Assembly (NCBI GenBank): GCA_965215535.1
Contig: OZ244063.1
Location: 1,984,001-2,048,000, forward strand
Reading direction: 5' to 3'
Length of the DNA: 64,000 nt
Source of the DNA: Bin94 sp965215535
GTDB taxonomy: Bacteria > Gemmatimonadota > Gemmatimonadetes > Longimicrobiales > Gaopeijiaceae
How positions within the stretch are numbered: the first letter of the stretch is position 1; each line of letters begins with the position of its first letter. A program made the position numbers and the translations under genes. Below are positions 32,429-41,183 of this stretch, piece after piece. The notes under the pieces were generated by a model. It worked only from the letters and a program-made list of their open reading frames with translations, ran no database searches and was not told the origin of the DNA.

Positions 32429-32586
32429 GGGGTTCGGGGCATTCCTGTAAGGGGGCAGGTGCAGAGGGGCGGTTTGCCGGGTGTCTTGCGAAGCGCGCGC
32501 ATCTCGCCAACAATGATTCCCGATGTGCGGCTTCGCACTTCCGCGCGGCGCGCAACCTCCATCCAGAAACATAGGGAAATCCTGCC

Positions 32587-33975
32587 ATGAGCCAGTCTCG
32601 CGATCACTGGAGCTCGAACACAGGTCTTGTCCTCGCCGCCACCGGCAGTGCAATCGGTCTGGGGAATCTGTGGAAGTTCCCCTTCATTACCTGGGAGAAC
32701 GAGGGTGGCACCTTCGTCCTTGTCTACCTGGTCTGCATTGCGGCGGTCGGACTGCCGATCATGCTGGCCGAGCTGCTGATCGGTCGCCGAAGCCAGAAGA
32801 GCGCGGTCGGAGCGCTGACTGCGGCCATGCGCGGGAGCAGACTCGGGGGGCTGGTCGGGGGCTGGGGGGTGCTGGCAGGCTTTATTCTGCTCAGCTACTA
32901 CACGGTCATTGCCGGCTGGTCGCTCTTCTACTTCGCCCAGACGATCGGCTGGTCCTTCGGCGGCTTTCCGGCGGATCTGTCGGCCGGCGATCTCTTCAGT
33001 GAACAGTCCAGCAACGCAGGCCTGCAACTGATCCTCTCGCTGAGCTTCAGCCTGGCCACGATCGGCGTTGTCTATTTCGGCGTAAGCAAGGGGATCGAGC
33101 GCATTGCGCGAATCTTCCTCCCGATCCTCTTCCTGATTCTTGTGCTGATGCTGATCAGCGCACTGGGAATGAGCGGTTCGGGCGAAGCGCTCTCCTTCAT
33201 CTTCCGCCCCACCTTCACGCTGCCCCGCGAGGGAATCCTGGAGGCGCTGGGCCACTCCTTCTTTACCCTCTCGCTCGGCATGGGCGCCATGGTGACCTAC
33301 GGGTCGTACATCTCGCGCAAGCAGTCGATCGTCAAGGCCGGCGGGGCCATTGTGCTTCTGGACACAATCATTGCGCTGGTCGCCACCGTCATCATGTTCT
33401 CGGTGATCTTCTCGGTGCCGGGAATGCGCGAGGACGTCAGTGGCTCCACCGTGGGGATGCTCTTCATTTCGCTGCCCGAGCTCTTCTTCACCGAGGTTCC
33501 CTTCGGCACCATTCTGGGGCCCCTCTTCTATGTGTTGGTGGCGCTCGCCGCACTCACCTCCACGATCTCGCTCCTCGAGGTGGTGTCGGCCTACCTGATC
33601 GATGAACGCGGAATCGGACGTCACAAGGCGACGATCGGGGCCGGGGCGGCGATCTTTGTCTTCACCATCTTCGCGGCGCTCTCCTTTACCGGAACGGGAT
33701 TCCTCTCCACCATGGAGATCTTCCACGGCAAGGCGGGCTGGTTCTCGAACGCCGACCACTTCGTCTCGAACTGGATGCTGCCCACCGGCGGATTCTTCAT
33801 CACTCTGGCGGCGGGGTGGTTCATGACCCGCGAACAGACCGAGAGCGAGCTGGTCGATGGCAATCATCCGCAATGGTTCCGCTATGGACCATGGCGATTC
33901 TTCATTCGCTGGGTGGCGCCGATCGCCGTGGGCGCGATCATCGTTGCCGTCATGGCCGGAACCGACTTCAGTTGA
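32587..33975 (+). CDS. Sodium-dependent transporter, NSS/SNF family (462 aa)
   Basis: Inner-membrane Na+ symporter for amino acids or related solutes, LeuT fold. The N-terminus WSSNTGLVLAATGSAIGLGNLWKFP (about 8-32) is the family's TM1 with the unwound sodium/substrate region, followed by about eleven further hydrophobic segments; TM6 holds FFTLSLGMGAMVTYGSY. AGGGA precedes ATG 32587 at about 9 bp. Lengths of 440-510 are normal. Substrate not predictable. It precedes the aconitase-like gene by 36 bp. Confidence 0.9.
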   Translation: MSQSRDHWSSNTGLVLAATGSAIGLGNLWKFPFITWENEGGTFVLVYLVCIAAVGLPIMLAELLIGRRSQKSAVGALTAAMRGSRLGGLVGGWGVLAGFILLSYYTVIAGWSLFYFAQTIGWSFGGFPADLSAGDLFSEQSSNAGLQLILSLSFSLATIGVVYFGVSKGIERIARIFLPILFLILVLMLISALGMSGSGEALSFIFRPTFTLPREGILEALGHSFFTLSLGMGAMVTYGSYISRKQSIVKAGGAIVLLDTIIALVATVIMFSVIFSVPGMREDVSGSTVGMLFISLPELFFTEVPFGTILGPLFYVLVALAALTSTISLLEVVSAYLIDERGIGRHKATIGAGAAIFVFTIFAALSFTGTGFLSTMEIFHGKAGWFSNADHFVSNWMLPTGGFFITLAAGWFMTREQTESELVDGNHPQWFRYGPWRFFIRWVAPIAVGAIIVAVMAGTDFS

Positions 33976-34011
33976 GGAAGGGCGCACCGTCCATGGCAGG
34001 AAGAGCGGACC

Positions 34012-36084
34012 ATGCCGGCTAGCTCCGTGGCGAAGAGCCGGTCCCCCATCGCGAAGCGCCCCCCCGAGATCTCCTTCGGCGGCCGCGTTCTCTTCCTGGC
34101 GGACGATGCCGAACTCCTCCGCAAGCAGGTGCACGAGGGGCTCGATCCCGAACTCACCCCCGCACTCAGGGCCCGGCTCCGCGATCAGATCAGCACCGAC
34201 GAGATTACCCCGGCCTACATCTGCTTCTTCTACGACGAGACGTTGGGCGAATTCCCCTACCTGGGGCTGCGGGTGGCCAATGCAGAGGGCGGCGACGAGG
34301 CTCCCATCGAGCGCGGCAGCGTACGGGCGGGCGGCTTTGTCTGTTCGGTCGCCGGAAAGCGGCGCGGCAAGGGGTCCAGCCGCGAGCAGAGTCCCTATGC
34401 CGAGCTGATGGCGGGAATCCGGGTGGTGGTCAGCGAGAGCATCGAACGCATCTACAACGAGAATTGCCAGAATCTGGGCATCCTGACCACAACCGACTTC
34501 GGATTGATCGAGCGGATCCGCGCGGGTGAGCCGATTCCGCTGAGCGAATTCACTGCTGGAACCGACGAGATCACGCGACAGATCATTGAATACGGCGGAC
34601 TCTTCGAGTTCAATCAGGCGCGGTTGCAGGGCGAAGTCAGCCTTCCCCGACCCCGCGCGCTGGCGGCGAATCGCGCAGACAGGGCCGCGTCCTCCTCTCG
34701 CCCCATGACCCTGGGCGAAAAGATCTTCGCCGGGAAGTGGGTTGTGGATGCCGCTGCAGACGAGGTGGGGGTGGAGTGGACCGAACCCGGCGAGGCGGGA
34801 TTTTTCCGGGCCGACATTCGTTTTTCGCATGAATATGTGACCCCGATGGCGGCGATCTTCTTCGAGCAGAAGCTCGGAGCCGACGCGCGGGTGCTCGACG
34901 CAAACACAATTCTCTTCTTTCGCGACCACCTGACCTTTTTGCACAAGGTGATGAGTCAGGAGCGGATCGAGCAGGGACTGCTGGAGGTCGCAAACCAGCT
35001 CGAGGTCAAGCAGCGCGAATTTGCGGAGCGTCAGGGAATCCGGCTCTACGGCGAGCAGAAGGGCCATGTCATGGGATCCGAGGCGATCTGCCACTCCAAG
35101 ATCCTGGAGGAATACGCCGAACCGGGAATGCTGATTATCGGAACCGATTCGCACACGCCACATGCAGGAGCGATCGGGGCGCTGGCCTTTGGCGTGGGAA
35201 CGACGGCGATCTTCAATTCGTGGATTACGCGCGATGTGCGGGCGCGCATTCCGCCCTCGTTCCGGGTCGATGTCACCGGTACGCTGCCGGCAAACTGCAC
35301 CGCCAAGGATCTGATGCTCGAAATTCTGCGCCACCCGTATGTGCGCGACGGCCATGCGATCGGGCAGATTATCGAGTATGCGGGGCCGGTCGTCGAACGA
35401 TTGTCGGTGGACGAAAGAGCAACCATGACCAATATGGCGGCCGAGGTGGGCGCCTTCACCGGGCTCGTCGCGGCCGACGAACGAACGGTTGATTTTCTGG
35501 TGCAGGAACGGGGAATGGACCCCGTGCGGGCGCGGGCGCTGACCCGGGGGATACAGAGCGATCCGGGGGCGGAATACGTAACGGTGATCGAAATCGACGC
35601 CTCGCGGCTGCGACCGATGGTGGCGCTGCCGGGCGATCCCGGCAATGGACTCCATATCGACGAACTGCCCGAGGCGGTGCCGATCGAAATCGCCTACGCC
35701 GGGTCCTGCACAGCCGGCAAGAAGGAAGACATGGACATGTACGCCCGTGTCTTTCGCGAGGCACGCGACCGCCACGGCCGCGGAATCCACCCGGATGTGA
35801 AGTGCTACATCCAGTGCGGATCGACCGAGGTGCGCGAATATGCCCGCACCCGGGGCTACCTGGATCTCTTCCGCGAGATCGGAGCCGAATTCATCGAGCC
35901 GGGATGCGGGGCCTGCATCGCGGCCGGCCCGGGAATCACCCGCTCCGCCGAACAGGTGTCGGTGTCGTCGCAGAACCGCAACTTCCCGGGCCGCTCGGGG
36001 CCCGGCCAACTCTACCTTGTGTCGCCCTATTCGGTGGCCGCGTCGGCGGTGGCGGGAAGAGTGGTGGGGTGGGAGCCGGGGTGA
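34012..36084 (+). CDS. Aconitase/isopropylmalate-dehydratase family hydro-lyase with swivel domain first (690 aa)
   Basis: [4Fe-4S] hydro-lyase. The three cluster cysteines are C566 (YAGSCTAGKKED), C632 and C635 (PGCGACIAAGPG); GTDSHTPHAGAIGALAFGVG and SSQNRNFPGRSG are further family motifs. The swivel (LeuD-like) domain lies at the N-terminus (about 15-200, with GSSREQSPYAEL), before the catalytic LeuC-like part. That order is the one of AcnB without its HEAT domain, not of AcnA or homoaconitase. Substrate unknown: citrate, methylcitrate or homolog acids are possible. AGGAAGAG lies 8 bp before ATG 34012. Confidence 0.85.
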   Translation: MPASSVAKSRSPIAKRPPEISFGGRVLFLADDAELLRKQVHEGLDPELTPALRARLRDQISTDEITPAYICFFYDETLGEFPYLGLRVANAEGGDEAPIERGSVRAGGFVCSVAGKRRGKGSSREQSPYAELMAGIRVVVSESIERIYNENCQNLGILTTTDFGLIERIRAGEPIPLSEFTAGTDEITRQIIEYGGLFEFNQARLQGEVSLPRPRALAANRADRAASSSRPMTLGEKIFAGKWVVDAAADEVGVEWTEPGEAGFFRADIRFSHEYVTPMAAIFFEQKLGADARVLDANTILFFRDHLTFLHKVMSQERIEQGLLEVANQLEVKQREFAERQGIRLYGEQKGHVMGSEAICHSKILEEYAEPGMLIIGTDSHTPHAGAIGALAFGVGTTAIFNSWITRDVRARIPPSFRVDVTGTLPANCTAKDLMLEILRHPYVRDGHAIGQIIEYAGPVVERLSVDERATMTNMAAEVGAFTGLVAADERTVDFLVQERGMDPVRARALTRGIQSDPGAEYVTVIEIDASRLRPMVALPGDPGNGLHIDELPEAVPIEIAYAGSCTAGKKEDMDMYARVFREARDRHGRGIHPDVKCYIQCGSTEVREYARTRGYLDLFREIGAEFIEPGCGACIAAGPGITRSAEQVSVSSQNRNFPGRSGPGQLYLVSPYSVAASAVAGRVVGWEPG

Positions 36085-36210
36085 GGGGGCCCTGTCGAGA
36101 GGGGTGATCCGGCTCCAGCGGGTCGCCTTTCGACGTAGTCGTCGCGGGCCGGCATGTCATCGGGAGCTTTGTCGCTCCTGACTCTTCTTTCTCCCTCTCC
36201 TCCCTGCAAA

Positions 36211-36283
36211 TGGTCGCTGCTGGACTCGAACCAGCGACCCCTACGATGTGAGCGTAGTGCTCTACCAACTGAGCTAAGCGACC
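36211..36283 (-). tRNA. tRNA-Val (anticodon CAC)
   Basis: 73-nt cloverleaf: acceptor GGTCGCT pairs with AGCGACC, discriminator A; D-arm contains AGCTCAGTTGGTAGAGC; anticodon stem CTACG/CGTAG with loop CTCACAT, so anticodon CAC; T-arm GGTTCGAGTCC. The CCA end is not encoded. It follows tRNA-Glu on the same strand by about 59 bp. Confidence 0.95.
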
Positions 36284-36319
36284 GTGGCAGACCGGTGCAC
36301 GATCCCGGATGCCGCCGGA

Positions 36320-36339
36320 GGTTTTCGCAGGTGAAAACC
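36320..36339. other. Small hairpin between the two tRNA genes
   Basis: GGTTTTC and GAAAACC form a 7-bp stem around a short loop in the tRNA-Glu/tRNA-Val spacer. It could be a processing site of a common tRNA transcript; there is no U tract to call it a terminator. Confidence 0.4.
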
Positions 36340-36342
36340 CAG

Positions 36343-36415
36343 TACCCCCACGGGGAATCGAACCCCGGTCTCCTGGCTGAGAACCAGGTATCCTAGTCCA
36401 CTAGACGATGGGGGC
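36343..36415 (-). tRNA. tRNA-Glu (anticodon CTC)
   Basis: 73-nt cloverleaf: acceptor GCCCCCA/TGGGGGT with discriminator A; D-arm TCTAGTGGACTAGGA; anticodon stem CCTGG/CCAGG with loop TTCTCAG, so anticodon CTC; T-arm GGGTTCGATTCCC. CCA not encoded. Promoter-proximal member of the Glu-Val pair. Confidence 0.95.
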
Positions 36416-36701
36416 GGTCAGGAGCCCGTCATTCGGTTCGGCGACGTGCGGGGCCGGAAAAACGGGCGACCATCAATATAACCCCGGATTTGGGGTCGAT
36501 TCAAGGTCGATTGCCGGCGCAGGCAACCCGTAGCCCCGTCGAACCGCGTTCGGGCGATGCGGCATTCGCAGCCGAGTGCTGGTGCGTTGCGAACCTCCCC
36601 TGCCTCCATGGCTCAAGGCTGTGCAGGCCCCGGCGTACTCTGCTCTCGGCGCCTCGCGACTCTCACGGCACCCCCGGCACGATCCATGAACGGCAAGCTC
36701 G

Positions 36702-39700
36702 CTACCCCAGCACCTTTCCGGGCCGAATCACCGTTATGGGCCGGCAGAATATCAGGAGTTCGTCGGCGAGTCCGGCGAGCCCGAGTTTGTGGGCGCGGGC
36801 GTGCGCTTCGCGGGCCAGCTCCGGCCGGGGCTCCCGCATTCGCCTGGCCAGACGAACCATCTCCAGGGCCAGCTTGAGCCAGATGACCGGTCTCTGCGCG
36901 CGGTTGGCCTCCATGGCCGGAACCAGGAGCTCGATCGCCGCCCGGGGATCGCCGGTGCGAGCCAGAATGCGGACATGGAAGAGGATCGAAGGAAGTGTTG
37001 CCTCGGCAAGGTTGGGGTTCAGCGGGTGCTTCGCGGCGATCAGGTCAATGTCCTGGTACTTGCCCAGCTCCAGCGAAAGGAACCCGTCGATTGCAGCCAG
37101 CACGCCGGCGTACCCGGAGGGTGGCGGCGGAACCCCCTCCTCGCGCGTGCCCAGCCGCCGAATGGCCTCGAGTGCGGTGCGCGCCTCTTCCGGGTTGCTG
37201 CGGGCCGCAGCCAGGCCGCCGCGCAGAATGGTCGTGCGGGCATGGATTTCGGGGCAGTCCATCTCGCCGGTGATTGCGGAGATTTCAGCCAGCGTGTGCC
37301 CCACGACCTCGTATTCGCCGATGATGGAATACCACTCGGCCAGATCCAGCAGCATGAGCGCCAGGAGTCCGCTCTGGTCGGCCTCCTCGATCCCGGTGCG
37401 GAGTTCGGAGAGCTGTGCCCACCCCGAAGCCGTGCCGAGGACGCCGGCATTCATCAGAGCCGAACCCTGCCGCTGCCGCGCCACCGCCACGACATCGTGC
37501 ATCCCCGCCGCCTCGGCCATCTCCACCGCCCGGCCACCCCACTCGATCGCCTCGGCCGGGTTGACATGAACGGCCCCCAGGGTCAGCGCGGCAAGGACCC
37601 GGCACCGCACTTCGGGGGGCAGCCCGGCCTCGATCTTCCGCAGATCCGCGACCTCTGCCCGGAGGGCAGCGCGCATTCCGGCCCGGCTGAGAAGTTGCAT
37701 CTTCATGTCGCGGAGTTCGGCCCAGAGAGAATCGGGCTTGAGTGCTCCGGCCACCTCTTCGAGCCGAATGAACTCGCCCAGCGTCGTCCGGTCTTCATCG
37801 AGCCCAAGGCGGTTGCGCGCGTCGATGATCAGGCAGCGCAGGCGAATTCCATCCGGGGCCGTCAGCGAGCCCGGGTCGCCGAGTGCCGCCTCGCCACTGC
37901 TCAACGCCCTCTCGAAGATCCTCAGGTCGTGGTACAACTTTGCCAAAGGGAGCAGAACCTCGATCCTGCGAGCTCCGGTGCTCATGGCACGCGCGCCCTC
38001 CAGAAGCTCGCGGCGGTGCGGCATCGACAGCGTTGCGCTCGCAGCAATCGCTTCGGCAATGCACTCGTTGGCATTTGGGCGTTTTTCGGCCCGAACATAG
38101 TGCCGTGCCACCTCCAGCAGCGCCGCTCCCCCGGGGGCTCGTGCCTGCAGGAACCGGGCTGTCCGCGCATGCAGAACCCGCCGTCGCGACGGATGAATCT
38201 CGCGGTAGGTGGCTGCGGCGAAGATCGGACGCCGAAATCCCGCACCCGTCGGCCGCCAGACTGCCAGACCAAGATCGTGCAGCGTGTCGAGCGCATCGAG
38301 ACAGGTCTTGCGGCCTACCTCGGCCACCCGTCGCAACAGTCCCAGCGGTACACTCCGGTCGCCGATCACGGCCAGCGCGAAGAGAACTCTGCGCGGCGCC
38401 CCACTCAGCGTCTCCAGCCGCCGGGCGACAAGCTGCCGCACTGCACCCGGCACCGGAACCTCGTCGTTTTTCGGGTCCTGGATGGAGCCCGGCCAGCTCC
38501 GCGCCAGATCGACAATGAATCGTGGATTGCCACCCGCCACCTCGGCGATTCGCCGTTGCTGACTCTCTGAGAGGTTGGGGTTGACCGAACGGGCCAGGGT
38601 GATTGCATCGTCGCGGGCGAGCTGGCGCAACCGGATCACGACATGGCCGGCGCCGTACTCGATCTCCTGCACGAAGCGCGTCGCGCTGCAGCCCGGTCGG
38701 AGATCCTCGGGGATGTGCGTGAGAAGAAGAATGAAGGGGCCGCCACTCCACCGGGTGCGGAGAAACTGAAGCACGCCGACCGAGGCGCTGTCGAGCCACT
38801 GAACCGAATCGATCCGGAGAATGGTGGGCTGATGGCGCGAGATGGCGACAAAGAGCTGCAGCAGCGTTTCGCAGATTGGGTGCGAAGGCACCTCTACGCC
38901 GCCGGTGCCGGACTCGAAGAGCGGTGTGGCGATGGTGGGCTGCGGTGCATGTTCCTGCGGGTCGCGAAGCTCGGGAAGGAGCGTCTGGGCGATCGTCCGC
39001 CAGGGAGTGTCCAGAGACTGGAGCACCGGCTGCATCCAGGGGCTGGTTAGCGATTCCAGGATCGGCCCCAGCGCGATTTCCTTCTCCAGCAGCGTCGCGC
39101 GCGCCCGCAAAATCCGGTATCCGCGAAAGCGCGCGCCACGAAGCAGCTCCTCTACAAGCCGGGTCTTGCCAATTCCGGCTTCGCCACTCACCGAAATGGT
39201 TCGCCATGGGTCCTGGGGGCTCTCGCCGAAGAGCGCGTTGCCAAGCTGGGCCGATTCGCGCAGACGCCCCACGAATTGGGGGGCCTTCCCGGCCGCCGCC
39301 GCCCTTTGGTTGGCAGCGGACTGCCGATTGAGCTCTTCGGCGGCCAGGGCGTGCACATTGCGAAGGAGTTGTGTGGTGGCGGGCTCCGGCGTCCACGGCC
39401 CGCCAGGCGCCGCGCGGCGCGCAAAGCTCCGGTAGTCGGCCTCGGCTTCGCGCACCTGCCCCGACATGACCCGTGCCCACATCAACCGTCGCAGCAGCTC
39501 CTCGCCCGTGGGTTCCATCCGAAGGAGCACCTGTGCCGCCCGTCGCGCCCGAATCCAGTCATGGCGAGCTTCAGCATCCTTCCAGGCGGCCATTGCGGCC
39601 CGCCTCAGCTCCAGGCGTTTATAGGTGCGCTGTTCGCCGACCCAGTCGGCAAAGGCTTCGGTTTTCCGGTATCCGCAGGCCGCCAGAAACCCGCGCTCGG

Positions 39701-40106
39701 TCATGGTACAGGCGCGTCCGAAGCTTTCCGCTTCGAGCAGCTCCCGGAATTCGTCCAAGTCGCAGTGGATCCGGGTGCGGTGGATTCGGATTTCCTCGCC
39801 CTGCGACTCGAAGACGCGCTCGCCAAGAATCCGGTTGGTCTGGTAGATGAGCTGGCTCAATCGGTGCCGGACCGGTCTGCGGTCGGGCGATGCCCAGAGA
39901 AGCTCCTGAATCGCCTTGCGCGGCATCCGTTCCGATTGATCGGCAAAGACGATCGCAAAGAGACCACTTTGAAGCGGAGCGAGACGAACCGATTCATGGT
40001 TCCGCCAGAGGAGCGGGCCGCCGAAGAGTTCAAGTCGCAGCGAAAGCCCGGGCTCGGCGGTGTCGCTCGCCGAAGCGTTCCCCTCGGGATCAACAGGTCT
40101 GGACAC
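36702..40106 (-). CDS. Very large AfsR/SARP-like regulator: wHTH-BTAD-AAA ATPase-TPR (1134 aa)
   Basis: Probable transcription regulator with signal-dependent ATPase. Residues ~22-110 form an OmpR-like winged helix (LRLELFGGPLLW...RLSQLIYQTNRILG), ~115-255 a bacterial activation domain of helical repeats, ~275-560 an AAA_16/STAND ATPase with OFVG-type linker (PQFVGRLRE), Walker A GEAGIGKT (308-315) and RIDSVQWLD as Walker B; the rest is TPR-like. Start: GTG 40106 with GGAG 4 bp upstream, overlapping the AraC gene by 17 bp; a TTG at 40145 is the longest alternative. Targets unknown; it is encoded with an AraC-type regulator. Confidence 0.82.
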   Translation of the reverse strand: MSRPVDPEGNASASDTAEPGLSLRLELFGGPLLWRNHESVRLAPLQSGLFAIVFADQSERMPRKAIQELLWASPDRRPVRHRLSQLIYQTNRILGERVFESQGEEIRIHRTRIHCDLDEFRELLEAESFGRACTMTERGFLAACGYRKTEAFADWVGEQRTYKRLELRRAAMAAWKDAEARHDWIRARRAAQVLLRMEPTGEELLRRLMWARVMSGQVREAEADYRSFARRAAPGGPWTPEPATTQLLRNVHALAAEELNRQSAANQRAAAAGKAPQFVGRLRESAQLGNALFGESPQDPWRTISVSGEAGIGKTRLVEELLRGARFRGYRILRARATLLEKEIALGPILESLTSPWMQPVLQSLDTPWRTIAQTLLPELRDPQEHAPQPTIATPLFESGTGGVEVPSHPICETLLQLFVAISRHQPTILRIDSVQWLDSASVGVLQFLRTRWSGGPFILLLTHIPEDLRPGCSATRFVQEIEYGAGHVVIRLRQLARDDAITLARSVNPNLSESQQRRIAEVAGGNPRFIVDLARSWPGSIQDPKNDEVPVPGAVRQLVARRLETLSGAPRRVLFALAVIGDRSVPLGLLRRVAEVGRKTCLDALDTLHDLGLAVWRPTGAGFRRPIFAAATYREIHPSRRRVLHARTARFLQARAPGGAALLEVARHYVRAEKRPNANECIAEAIAASATLSMPHRRELLEGARAMSTGARRIEVLLPLAKLYHDLRIFERALSSGEAALGDPGSLTAPDGIRLRCLIIDARNRLGLDEDRTTLGEFIRLEEVAGALKPDSLWAELRDMKMQLLSRAGMRAALRAEVADLRKIEAGLPPEVRCRVLAALTLGAVHVNPAEAIEWGGRAVEMAEAAGMHDVVAVARQRQGSALMNAGVLGTASGWAQLSELRTGIEEADQSGLLALMLLDLAEWYSIIGEYEVVGHTLAEISAITGEMDCPEIHARTTILRGGLAAARSNPEEARTALEAIRRLGTREEGVPPPPSGYAGVLAAIDGFLSLELGKYQDIDLIAAKHPLNPNLAEATLPSILFHVRILARTGDPRAAIELLVPAMEANRAQRPVIWLKLALEMVRLARRMREPRPELAREAHARAHKLGLAGLADELLIFCRPITVIRPGKVLG

Positions 40107-40935
40107 GTCGCTCCGTGCGCGCGATCTGCGGATCGAAGGAGGCAATGGAGGGACGATCGGTCATGGTTCGCGCGGTGATATTGCCGGCTGCCGCCTCGCG
40201 AATGAGCCAACGCTCGAGAACCCACTCCCAGCCCAGCCGTTCGCGTGCCTCGGTGGGGCGAATTCCGCAGAGTCGCTTCATCTGATTGCTCAGCGAGAAG
40301 CCGTCGGCGTACCCGAGTGCAATGGCCACGCTGAAGAGACTGGCTTCGGAGTTCTGCAACCGGATCGTGGCCCGCAGAATGCGCGACACATTCAGCCACC
40401 GCGATGGCACCGGCAGGTCGCTGCTCACGAACTTCCGCCCCAGGCCGCGTCGCGAGATGTAGAGATTCCGCGACAGAGCGGCGATGGTCTGCACCTGACT
40501 GCTGAGCTGCACGGTGCGCCGGAGCAGGGAGCGCGTGATTCCATCGAGGGGAAAGCCGCGCCATTCCAGATAATCGACCACCCCGCTCGCCAAACATGAG
40601 GGTTCGCGCCGGATGACGCTGGTGATCTCGCGCGCCGTGGGCGAAAGATGGTAGGGCATGACCGATTGTGGCCGACAGAGTTCGATCGCGCGCAGCACCC
40701 GCAACACCGAAAGACGGTCGTCCTGATCGGGCAGAATCATCGCGAGCGCCATGCCGGCTGGCCGGTGAACGACCATGGGTTCGGCTTCCTCCCGGCCCGA
40801 TGTGCCCAGGTGCCAGACCAGAATCGATCCGCCGCCATCCTCGGCCGGAATCGGACTGCCGACCTCGATGGCTTCGAGGGTGCGGTAGGGCGGTGCCGTG
40901 ATCTGGATTGCGGGCTGGTTCGAGATGGACTGCAT
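40090..40935 (-). CDS. AraC-family transcriptional regulator (281 aa)
   Basis: C-terminal AraC/XylS DNA-binding domain at about 165-265: IAALSRNLYISRRGLGRKF is the first helix-turn-helix and SEASLFSVAIALGYADGFSLSNQMKRLCGIRPTEAR (in pieces) the second with the family signature. The N-terminal ~150 residues (VWHLGTSGREEAEPMVV, ILPDQDDRLSVLRVLRAIEL) resemble a receiver-like or ligand domain without clear phospho-acceptor. GGAGAG precedes ATG 40935 by 6-7 bp. It overlaps the giant SARP-like gene by 17 bp; the two are probably a regulatory pair. Divergent from the 41184 gene. Confidence 0.8.
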   Translation of the reverse strand: MQSISNQPAIQITAPPYRTLEAIEVGSPIPAEDGGGSILVWHLGTSGREEAEPMVVHRPAGMALAMILPDQDDRLSVLRVLRAIELCRPQSVMPYHLSPTAREITSVIRREPSCLASGVVDYLEWRGFPLDGITRSLLRRTVQLSSQVQTIAALSRNLYISRRGLGRKFVSSDLPVPSRWLNVSRILRATIRLQNSEASLFSVAIALGYADGFSLSNQMKRLCGIRPTEARERLGWEWVLERWLIREAAAGNITARTMTDRPSIASFDPQIARTERRVQTC

Positions 40936-41183
40936 GGCGAGCTCTCCGGTGGCGGTGGTGGGGGAACGGACGATTCCTGATCGGTTGTGCGTATTGTTCA
41001 CGCGCCGACAGGCTATACACACGCCATCATGAACCCATCAGCAGACAGGTCGGCCGCACCTGCCTTGGTCCTGGCCGCCCCCGTACCCGCCGCCGGTCGC
41101 CGATTGGCACGACAAAGCCCGGAGGCGCTATCGTTCCCATCCCTGCTACACCCGCCCACCCGGAAAAGAGCCAAGGTGTTGCC

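Noticed and set aside
30479..32590. 703-codon plus-strand open frame
   Set aside because: Shadow of the ABC ATPase and BMP lipoprotein genes.
32425..36009. 1194-codon minus-strand open frame
   Set aside because: Antisense of the NSS transporter and aconitase-like genes; composition rich in R, G, H and Q with no domain.
36789..38570. 593-codon plus-strand open frame
   Set aside because: Shadow of the AfsR-like gene; no motif and no ribosome site.
40908..41183. 92-codon N-terminal extension of the membrane wHTH protein
   Set aside because: Arginine/proline-rich, overlaps the divergent regulator start, and a better GTG with ribosome site exists at 41184.
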